Source of the DNA: Millionella massiliensis
Lineage (GTDB): Bacteria; Bacteroidota; Bacteroidia; Bacteroidales; Rikenellaceae
Assembly: GCF_900104655.1 (NCBI RefSeq)
Contig: NZ_FNWD01000002.1
Span: 1,348,246-1,412,245, forward strand
Direction: 5' to 3'
DNA length: 64,000 nucleotides
Part shown: piece after piece, positions 55,346 through 64,000 of the stretch
Layout of the letters: every line of letters begins with the position of its first letter
Position numbering within the stretch: position 1 is the stretch's first letter
Program-made: the position numbers and the translations under genes
Notes under the pieces: model-generated
What the model was told of the DNA's origin: nothing
The model's database searches: none
Seen by the model: only the letters and a program-made list of their open reading frames with translations

Positions 55346-55822
55346 TTAGTTCGCAGCGTTTTCAGGTTTCACTTCAGTGGTTTCGGCAGTCGCCTGCGCC
55401 GGAGCGGTTTTAGCGGCCGGAGCAGCTACTTCCATGCGGTCCACGATGATGGTTACATGGTTGGAGCGTTTGCGAATGCGGTGAGCGCGACCTTGCGGGG
55501 CAGCCTGGATACGTTTGAGCTGGCGACCGCCGTCTACGAAGATGGTTTTCACGCACAGAGGAGTTTCTTCGAGCGAAACACCCTGGTTTTTGGCTTCCCA
55601 GTTGGCGATGGCCGAACGGAGGAGCTTTTCGAGGCGTACCGAAGCCTCTTTTTTGCTGTAGCGCAGCATACCGAGGGCTTTGTTGATCTCAACGCCACGG
55701 ATCATATCTGCGACAAGTCTCATTTTTCTGGGAGACGTCGGGCATTCACGCAGCGACGCGATGGCGGTCACGCGCTTTTCTGCCTTGAGCTTTTCAGCTC
55801 TCAATCTTTTTCTTGCACCCAT
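55346..55822 (-). CDS. rplV: 50S ribosomal protein L22 (uL22) with terminal extensions
   Basis: The L22 core begins at about residue 20 ([20 protein letters not shown]) and ends at [17 protein letters not shown] near 130. A short Lys/Arg-rich N-terminal extension and an Ala/Pro/Thr/Glu-rich C-terminal tail of about 25 residues make the total 158. The core's hairpin lines the exit tunnel. Confidence 0.97.
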   Translation of the reverse strand: MGARKRLRAEKLKAEKRVTAIASLRECPTSPRKMRLVADMIRGVEINKALGMLRYSKKEASVRLEKLLRSAIANWEAKNQGVSLEETPLCVKTIFVDGGRQLKRIQAAPQGRAHRIRKRSNHVTIIVDRMEVAAPAAKTAPAQATAETTEVKPENAAN

Positions 55823-55849
55823 TAGTTATGATGAATTACTTTTTTAACA

Positions 55850-56119
55850 CTATTTTTTCTTGTTGCCCCCGTGACCGCGGAAGCTGCGGGTCGGTGCGAA
55901 CTCACCCAGTTTGTGTCCTACCATGTTTTCGGTCACATAGACGGGGATGAATTTGTTCCCGTTGTGTACCGCCAGGGTATGGCCCACGAAGTCCGGAGAG
56001 ATCATGCTGGCACGCGACCAGGTCTTGATAACCGATTTCTTGCCGCTTTCGTTCATGGCGAGAATCTTACCTTCGAGTTTCGGCTCGATATACGGTCCTT
56101 TTTTAAGTGAACGGCTCAT
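55850..56119 (-). CDS. rpsS: 30S ribosomal protein S19 (uS19)
   Basis: 89 residues: [60 protein letters not shown] and GHGGNKKK. Head protein of the small subunit, contacting S13. 16 bases after rplB. Confidence 0.98.
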   Translation of the reverse strand: MSRSLKKGPYIEPKLEGKILAMNESGKKSVIKTWSRASMISPDFVGHTLAVHNGNKFIPVYVTENMVGHKLGEFAPTRSFRGHGGNKKK

Positions 56120-56135
56120 TTACGCTGATTTTAGA

Positions 56136-56960
<825 letters not shown>

Positions 56961-56965
56961 CGTCT

Positions 56966-57256
56966 TTAGATATTACTGTAAAAATCGATCTTGTCTTCGC
57001 CCCCGAGGGTAACGATTGCTTTTTTGTAACGGTTCTGACGCCCTTCGAGCATCCCGGCTTTGGTGTAGCGGCTCTTGTATTTGCCGTCGTAGTTGCAGGT
57101 GTTCACCTCGGCAACGACAACGCCGTACATAGCTTCCACCGCTGCTTTGATCTGCAGTTTATTGGCGCGCGGATCTACAATAAAACCGTAGCGGTTCAGT
57201 TTTTCGCCCTGAGCCGTCATTTTTTCGGTTAATATCGGCTTAATTAAAATTTCCAT
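56966..57256 (-). CDS. rplW: 50S ribosomal protein L23 (uL23)
   Basis: 96 residues from ATG at 57256 ([20 protein letters not shown]); the frame is open 11 codons further but those overlap rplD and are not conserved. [20 protein letters not shown] and [19 protein letters not shown] identify it. Docking site for trigger factor and SRP. Confidence 0.96.
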   Translation of the reverse strand: MEILIKPILTEKMTAQGEKLNRYGFIVDPRANKLQIKAAVEAMYGVVVAEVNTCNYDGKYKSRYTKAGMLEGRQNRYKKAIVTLGGEDKIDFYSNI

Positions 57257-57275
57257 GATTCTTGAGTCGTAATCG

Positions 57276-57917
57276 TTACTGGATTCCACAAACTTGCTGC
57301 ATGGTCGCTACGGCACCTTCGCCACCGATGAGCAGGTGAGCTGCGTTCATCACGTCATAGGTGTTCAGGTTCTGGGCCTGGATCACTTTCACGTTCGGCA
57401 GGTTACGCGAGGCCAGGATCACGCCGGTGTTGTTCATGTCGCCGCACAGTACCACGAGGGTCTTTTTGTCGGCGATGCCCAGGTTTTTGGCTGCAGCCAG
57501 GAATTCTTTGGTTTTGGGCTGCATTTCGAGGGTATCGACAACGGTGATGGCGGCGTTTTGCGCTTTGTAGGTCAGGGCGCTGCGACGGGCCAGTTGTTTG
57601 AGTTTCTTGTTGAGTTTGAAGCTGTAGTCGCGGGGTACGGGACCGAATACGCGGCCACCGCCTACGAACAGCGGAGAGAGGATCGAACCGCTACGTGCGC
57701 CGCCGGTACCTTTTTGCTTTTTCAGCTTGCGGGTCGAGCCGGCCACTTCGTTGCGTTGTTTCGATTTGTGGGTACCCTGGCGTTGGTTGGCCAGATACTG
57801 TTTCACGTCCAGATAGATGGCGTGGTCGTTAGGCTGTTCGAGTGCGAATACCGCATCGTTCAGGGTGATCTTCTTCCCGGTCTCTTTACCGGTAATGTCG
57901 AATACGTTCAATTCCAT
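57276..57917 (-). CDS. rplD: 50S ribosomal protein L4 (uL4)
   Basis: 213 residues: the extended loop QRQGTHKSKQRNEVAGSTRK with KQKGTGGARSGSILSPLFVG, and the globular C-terminal half (NTYDVMNAAHLLIGGEGAVA). L4 is the autoregulator of the S10 operon in E. coli; nothing shows that here. 13 bases after rplC. Confidence 0.98.
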   Translation of the reverse strand: MELNVFDITGKETGKKITLNDAVFALEQPNDHAIYLDVKQYLANQRQGTHKSKQRNEVAGSTRKLKKQKGTGGARSGSILSPLFVGGGRVFGPVPRDYSFKLNKKLKQLARRSALTYKAQNAAITVVDTLEMQPKTKEFLAAAKNLGIADKKTLVVLCGDMNNTGVILASRNLPNVKVIQAQNLNTYDVMNAAHLLIGGEGAVATMQQVCGIQ

Positions 57918-57930
57918 AGTCTTGTTCCCC

Positions 57931-58548
57931 TTAGCCTTCGATTAACAGATAAGATCCTTTGGCGCCCGGGATAGAACCTTTCACGAGGAGGAGGTTGTTT
58001 TCCGGAATCACCTTGAGCACTTTCAGGTTGAGCACTTTCACCTGCTCACCCCCGGTACGGCCCGGCATGCGTTTGCCTTTGAACACGCGCGAGGGGTACG
58101 ACGATGCGCCCAGCGAACCGACGTGACGCTGACGGTTGTGCTGACCGTGGGTTTGACCGCCCACACCGCCGAAACCGTGACGTTTCACGACGCCCTGGAA
58201 ACCTTTCCCTTTCGAGATACCGGTCACATCGACCCATTCGCCTTCTTCGATCACGTCAACACCGACAACATCGCCCAGATTCGGCATCGTTTCGAACGAT
58301 TTGAATTCGGCGATTTTGCGTTTCGGAGTGGTGTTCGCTTTAGCGAAGTGCCCCATCATAGGCTTGCTGGTGTGTTTTTCCTTTTTGTCGTCATAGGCAA
58401 GCTGCACAGCGGCATAGCCGTCTTTTTCGACGGTTTTCACCTGCGTAACCACACACGGACCAGCTTCGATAACAGTGCATGGGATATTTTTCCCCTCGGC
58501 ACTGAAAACGGATGTCATTCCGATTTTCTTTCCAATTAGTCCTGACAT
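57931..58548 (-). CDS. rplC: 50S ribosomal protein L3 (uL3)
   Basis: 205 residues: [40 protein letters not shown] with the conserved Gln region, and [19 protein letters not shown]. It starts a transcription unit of its own: a full promoter lies 110-140 bases upstream, and rpsJ, its usual neighbour, is 1.5 kb away behind another gene and two terminators. Confidence 0.98.
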   Translation of the reverse strand: MSGLIGKKIGMTSVFSAEGKNIPCTVIEAGPCVVTQVKTVEKDGYAAVQLAYDDKKEKHTSKPMMGHFAKANTTPKRKIAEFKSFETMPNLGDVVGVDVIEEGEWVDVTGISKGKGFQGVVKRHGFGGVGGQTHGQHNRQRHVGSLGASSYPSRVFKGKRMPGRTGGEQVKVLNLKVLKVIPENNLLLVKGSIPGAKGSYLLIEG

Positions 58549-58656
58549 TTTGTTGATTAATGGTTTGTTTTTCGGTTAATGCCTTTTCAACTCTGCCCAT
58601 CGACAAGTGCACTAACGCTCAGTCAGTTACCTGCATAACCAGAGCAAAGGCGACTG

Positions 58657-58687
58657 CAAAGATACGGCTTTTCGGTTGATTATCAAA
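58657..58687 (-). promoter_or_regulatory. promoter of the rplC-rpsN unit
   Basis: On the minus strand TTTG (58687-58684), exactly 19 bases, TATCTTTG (58664-58657). The predicted leader is about 105 bases. Confidence 0.87.
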
Positions 58688-58754
58688 TTTTTCACGCTTT
58701 TTTTTCATTCTTGGGCATTCATTTTCAGGCGATAGGGGCCGCAAAGCGCAAAAA

Positions 58755-58781
58755 AGTCCCGCCTCCGGATGGGGCGGGACT
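58755..58781 (-). terminator. terminator of the phosphodiester glycosidase-type gene
   Basis: A 9-bp GC-rich perfect stem (58755-58763 with 58773-58781) followed on the minus strand by six T. It is 28 bases past the gene end and upstream of the rplC promoter. Confidence 0.85.
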
Positions 58782-58808
58782 CGATCATCGAATCCGCAAC
58801 GGCGAAGG

Positions 58809-59711
58809 TCAGCGCGGCAACACCACCACCGCATTGGCGACGGGGCGTTCGAGCCGCACGATGCCGAAACCGTCCGACGGAAAATTGATCAACGTACGAC
58901 CCCAGACCATCGTCGAGGAGCCGCCGCCGTCCAGATTGAGCATGTCGGTCAGCCCCAGCCAGCGGCCCATCAGCGACAGTTCGGCCATCGACGCGCCGAA
59001 GGCACGTGCCCGCCGTCCGTCCACCACCAGCAGCACGATCGTCCCGTCTGAGCGCACGCCGATCGCCGTACGAGGCGCATAAATACTCCGCCGCTGCGCG
59101 TCCGTCAGGCTCTGCTTGTCAACTTCAGTCCACGGGTGCAGCGACCCTCCCCGCAGCAAAAGCATCGGACCGGCCGCCATCACATCCGGGAAAGCGGCAC
59201 TCCATCCGCGCACGGTATCCGCTTCGAGCGCCTTGTTCCACTGAGTGAAACCGAGTGCCACACCACGTGCAATTCCGACCGCACCGCTCCCCCACCTCGG
59301 GGTCGGAACGGGACTCACGATCCGCCCGTCGATTTTGAGAAAATCATTGGCCACGGCCGCCCGTTTCGGTTCGGGATGGACAACGAAGAAACCGCCGTTC
59401 ACCCCGGCCAGCGCCCGCTGCGCATGGACCAGTCGCCGGACGGTCCGACGCCGGGCTTGCTGCACCAGCCCTAGCCGGCAACGCGCCGTATCCACCTCCA
59501 TCACATAGATAGCCTGCGGAGCATCGAAAAGAAAAGCTCCAGCATCCCGTCCCGTCCGGTAGCTCCGAATCCGAATGCCATCCTGCTCAGCGACCGTTTT
59601 CCAGTTCTCCGCCGAACAGAAACGGACGGAATCCTCCGCACGCTGCGCAAATGCACATGATGCACTTAGGGAAAAAAACAATAACACAATGCACATCAAA
59701 CCTCTATTCAT
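58809..59711 (-). CDS. secreted NAGPA-like phosphodiester glycosidase family protein
   Basis: ATG at 59711 gives a Sec signal peptide (MNRGLMCIVLLFFSLSASCAFAQ); the frame is open 47 codons further but not signal-like. The body has the PF09992 hallmarks GVNGGFFVV near residue 105, MAAGPMLLLRGG, PRTAIGVRSDGTIVLLVVDG and the signature LNLDGGGSSTM near 272-282. Family members hydrolyse sugar-phosphodiester bonds (mammalian uncovering enzyme) or act on glycans and cell-wall polymers in bacteria. The substrate here is unknown. It is a monocistronic gene inserted between rpsJ and rplC, with its own terminator and, upstream, a C11/A9 homopolymer. Confidence 0.85.
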   Translation of the reverse strand: MNRGLMCIVLLFFSLSASCAFAQRAEDSVRFCSAENWKTVAEQDGIRIRSYRTGRDAGAFLFDAPQAIYVMEVDTARCRLGLVQQARRRTVRRLVHAQRALAGVNGGFFVVHPEPKRAAVANDFLKIDGRIVSPVPTPRWGSGAVGIARGVALGFTQWNKALEADTVRGWSAAFPDVMAAGPMLLLRGGSLHPWTEVDKQSLTDAQRRSIYAPRTAIGVRSDGTIVLLVVDGRRARAFGASMAELSLMGRWLGLTDMLNLDGGGSSTMVWGRTLINFPSDGFGIVRLERPVANAVVVLPR

Positions 59712-59874
59712 TTTAGATCCACCACTAAAACTTAAATTTACAGTATAACAAGCTGTCAATATCATCAAAGAGAGCTCAATGATCAGCATAACGGAAATTT
59801 CGCCATTCAACCTCTCTAGGACGCATACTACACTACCACACATTGCTACCAACGCTTACGTAGACCACACGCAT

Positions 59875-59894
59875 CCCCCCCCCCCAAAAAAAAA
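59875..59894. repeat. homopolymer tract C11 A9
   Basis: Eleven C (59875-59885) followed by nine A (59886-59894). Read with the downstream gene (minus strand) it is T9 G11, located about 165 bases before the ATG and just below a TATCTTTA box (59909-59902) that is one base off the -7 consensus. The other bases from 59712 to 60003 show no gene. Confidence 0.85.
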
Positions 59895-60008
59895 CTACCT
59901 TTAAAGATAACAATAAGAAACATTCCCTGCAGATTTTCATCATGCAGCCCCACCATCATCCACTCCCATATTTAGGAGACATATTATGAATACCCAATGC
60001 ACCAAAAA

Positions 60009-60037
60009 GCGAGTGCCTCTGCTGGAGAGGCACTCGC
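60009..60037 (-). terminator. terminator after rpsJ
   Basis: A 12-bp perfect GC-rich stem (60009-60020 with 60026-60037, loop of 5), followed on the minus strand by five T. It is 43 bases past the rpsJ stop; a smaller hairpin (60044-60060) lies between. Confidence 0.9.
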
Positions 60038-60079
60038 CGGGTTCAACCTGCGACAGGTTGTGTGTATCGTGAATCAGTC

Positions 60080-60384
60080 TCAGACTTTGATTTCGACTTC
60101 CACGCCGCTGGGCAGTTCGAGTTTCATCAGCGCGTCGATGGTCTTCGAGGTCGAGCTGTAGATGTCCAGAATACGTTTGAAGGTAGAGAGCTGGAACTGT
60201 TCGCGCGACTTTTTGTTGACGAAGGTCGAACGGTTGATGGTGAAGATTTTTTTGTTGGTGGGCAGCGGAATCGGACCGCTGACCACTGCACCCGTCGATT
60301 TGACGGTTTTGACGATCTTTTCGGCAGATTTGTCCACCAGGTTGTGATCGTACGATTTGAGTTTTATTCTGATTTTCTGGCTCA

Positions 60385-60385
<1 letters not shown>
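60080..60385 (-). CDS. rpsJ: 30S ribosomal protein S10 (uS10)
   Basis: 101 residues: [40 protein letters not shown] and a C-terminal SGVEVEIKV. Also the NusB partner in antitermination. It shares one base with fusA and is the last gene of the str unit, cut off from rplC by a terminator. Confidence 0.98.
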
Positions 60386-62502
<2,117 letters not shown>

Positions 62503-62529
62503 ACAATGTGGTTCCTGTAATGTGTCCGG

Positions 62530-63006
62530 TTAGAATCTGAAGTGGGCGAATGCTTTGTTGGCTTCGGCCATGCGGTGCATTTCTTCCTTACGTTTGAATG
62601 CACCACCTTCTTCATTATAGGCCGCGATGATTTCGGCGGCGAGTTTTTCTGCCATTGAACGGCCGGCGCGTTTTCTCGAGAATTGGAGGAGGTACCGAAT
62701 GCTCAAAGAAATTTTACGCTCCGGACGTACTTCCATAGGTACCTGGAAGGTTGCACCACCGACACGACGAGATTTTACTTCGACCTGCGGGGTGATATTT
62801 TCGAGCGCTTTTTTCCAAATTTCCAAAGGAGCCTTTTCCGTGTCCTTCATCTTCTCGCCTACGATATCAATAGCGTCATAGAAGATACCGTATGCAATAC
62901 TCTTCTTACCGTCTAACATCAGGTTGTTGACGAACCGGGTTACCAGCACGTCTCCATACTTGGGGTCAGGAAGTAGAATTCGCTTTTTAGGCTTCGCTTT
63001 TCTCAT
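62530..63006 (-). CDS. rpsG: 30S ribosomal protein S7 (uS7)
   Basis: 158 residues from ATG at 63006 ([20 protein letters not shown]); the frame is open 11 codons further without conservation. [20 protein letters not shown] and [17 protein letters not shown] identify it. Nucleates the small-subunit head. A TATCTTTG box (63044-63037, minus strand) lies 31 bases upstream without a -33 partner, so a second promoter is possible. Confidence 0.97.
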   Translation of the reverse strand: MRKAKPKKRILLPDPKYGDVLVTRFVNNLMLDGKKSIAYGIFYDAIDIVGEKMKDTEKAPLEIWKKALENITPQVEVKSRRVGGATFQVPMEVRPERKISLSIRYLLQFSRKRAGRSMAEKLAAEIIAAYNEEGGAFKRKEEMHRMAEANKAFAHFRF

Positions 63007-63116
63007 TTCTCTTGTTGTTTCGCCGCCACCGTGCCGCAAAGATAACGTCTCGGGGGACGGCTGTTGATGGGTGTTTGGTTAATTCTTGTTTACGTTTCCG
63101 TTACGCAGTTCGGCGA

Positions 63117-63503
63117 CTACTTCTTGGCGCCGGCTTTCGGACGTTTAGTGCCGTATTTGGAGCGACGTTGGTTACGACCGTCAACACCGGCGGCATCGAG
63201 CGTACCGCGAACCAGGTGGTAACGAACACCAGGCAGGTCTTTCACACGACCGCCGCGTACCAATACGATGGAGTGTTCCTGAAGGTTATGCCCTTCGCCC
63301 GGGATGTAGGCGTTGACTTCCTTACCGTTGGTCAGACGCACACGGGCTACTTTACGCATAGCCGAGTTCGGTTTCTTGGGGGTGGTGGTGTACACACGCA
63401 CACAAACACCGCGACGTTGCGGACAAGCTTCCAGGGCCGGAGCCTTGCTCTTGTATGCCACGTCAGTCCTTCCCTTACGTACTAATTGTTGGATAGTTGG
63501 CAT
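63117..63503 (-). CDS. rpsL: 30S ribosomal protein S12 (uS12)
   Basis: 128 residues: [60 protein letters not shown] and [20 protein letters not shown]. The PKKPN loop keeps the Lys that is replaced in streptomycin-resistant mutants. First gene of the str unit; a matched promoter lies 44-74 bases upstream. Confidence 0.98.
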   Translation of the reverse strand: MPTIQQLVRKGRTDVAYKSKAPALEACPQRRGVCVRVYTTTPKKPNSAMRKVARVRLTNGKEVNAYIPGEGHNLQEHSIVLVRGGRVKDLPGVRYHLVRGTLDAAGVDGRNQRRSKYGTKRPKAGAKK

Positions 63504-63546
63504 TTTGTTTTTTCTCTTTTGTTTTTAGTTACACAAAATCGGTGCG

Positions 63547-63577
63547 CAAAGATAGGTACTATTTTTTGATTTTCAAT
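63547..63577 (-). promoter_or_regulatory. promoter of the rpsL-rpsG-fusA-rpsJ unit
   Basis: On the minus strand ATTG (63577-63574), exactly 19 bases, TATCTTTG (63554-63547). The -7 box is a full match and the -33 box is one base off TTTG. Confidence 0.82.
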
Positions 63578-63796
63578 GCTTTCAAAAGCGTCTCGAATAA
63601 TTTTTCTTCACACGGTCCGTTTTTCGGTGCCGGGCGTAACGGTTGCGCAGCCCCGGGAAAGCCCCGAACGAAAGCCGTGAACCTGCCTGTTCACAGGGGC
63701 CGCTTGCACAGAAACGCGCCAAACAATCTCAGCATTGTCGCCACAAAACAAACGCGAACTTCCTACACGGCAACAAAGCCTCGCCCCACCCAGCCG

Positions 63797-64000
63797 CTAC
63801 AATCTCACGTATTTCTCGCAACGGTACAGCATCCAGATCACCCAATAGATCAGCAGGGCCTGTCCCGCCGCCAGCACCACGGGATACCATCCGTCGGGCA
63901 GCCAGTGTTCAAAGCCGTAGAGCAGTCGTCCGGTAATTGACGAGAAGTTGAAATATTCGCCCATTGTATAGGCCACAACGGCATTCAGTCCCATAACACG
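63797..64000 (-). CDS. C-terminal end of a membrane acyltransferase-like protein, partial
   Basis: The frame enters from the window edge (RVMGLNAVVAYTMGEYF) and ends after two further hydrophobic stretches, the last being AAGQALLIYWVIWMLYRCEK. GLNAVVAYTMGE resembles the last helices of DUF5009/heparan-glucosaminide N-acetyltransferase-like membrane proteins, which often read GMNALxxYVxSE. The N-terminal bulk is outside the window, so the assignment is tentative. No clear terminator was found in 63578-63796; only a small GTGAAC/GTTCAC hairpin (63677-63694) without a T-run. Confidence 0.5.
   Translation of the reverse strand, partial: RVMGLNAVVAYTMGEYFNFSSITGRLLYGFEHWLPDGWYPVVLAAGQALLIYWVIWMLYRCEKYVRL

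Noticed and set aside
63037-63044. A separate promoter for rpsG
   Set aside because: The -7 box is perfect, but no TTTG lies 19-21 bases upstream, and rpsL has a better promoter just ahead; kept only as a remark under rpsG.

Overview
The window reads as a moderately GC-rich member of the Bacteroidota, most like Alistipes (Rikenellaceae). The taxon is inferred from gene content: fimbrillin-family lipoproteins, a BACON-domain lipoprotein, DUF5723, a str operon without tuf, and promoters of the Bacteroidetes type (TTTG, 19-20 bases, TAnnTTTG). No tRNA, rRNA, CRISPR array or complete insertion sequence was seen.

Layout. 1-9.0 kb (+): four fimbrillin-like cell-surface lipoproteins in tandem, the first cut by the window edge and the fourth with a doubled C-terminal module; a perfect 18-bp-stem terminator closes the array. 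9.5-18.0 kb (-): a secreted FAD oxidoreductase, then a cluster running from a degenerate LytM/M23 protein through dxr and rseP to a Ca2+-type P-type ATPase. 18.7-20.7 kb: a sigma-54 activator (-) and an HdeD-like membrane protein (+). 21.1-25.8 kb (-): a galactose operon (nucleotidyltransferase, galM, sugar:H+ symporter, galK) with no galT. 26.2-29.4 kb (-): a surface lipoprotein and a DUF5723 outer-membrane protein. 29.7-33.3 kb (+): glycogen branching enzyme and a BACON/PNGase F-like lipoprotein. 33.9-35.4 kb (-): lptE, a TPR protein and secG. 35.8-40.8 kb (-): a tightly overlapping operon of inositol monophosphatase, lipid A-type acyltransferase, glycosyltransferase 2, glutaminyl cyclase and an NAD synthase whose glutaminase domain is internally deleted. 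41.0-41.8 kb: two direct copies of an intergenic repeat that has a third, partial copy near 33.6 kb. 41.8-43.1 kb (-): enolase.

43.3-63.5 kb (-): the translation super-cluster, rpsL-rpsG-fusA-rpsJ // rplC-D-W-B-S19-L22-S3-L16-L29-S17-L14-L24-L5-S14 // S8-L6-L18-S5-L30-L15-secY-map-infA-L36-S13-S11-S4-rpoA-L17. The gene order is the classical one, but the cluster is divided into separate transcription units. Terminators follow rpsJ and rpsN, and matched promoters precede rpsL, rplC and rpsH. A secreted phosphodiester glycosidase-type gene sits between rpsJ and rplC. The right edge holds the 3' end of a membrane acyltransferase-like gene.

Most notable: a fimbrillin array with variable lectin-like tips and mosaic base composition; two proteins that keep their fold but have lost catalytic residues (NAD synthase glutaminase half, LytM domain); terminator/promoter breaks inside the ribosomal operon; a structured RNA in front of rpsD; a hairpin at the likely 5' end of enolase mRNA; and the hairpin-bearing intergenic repeat family.
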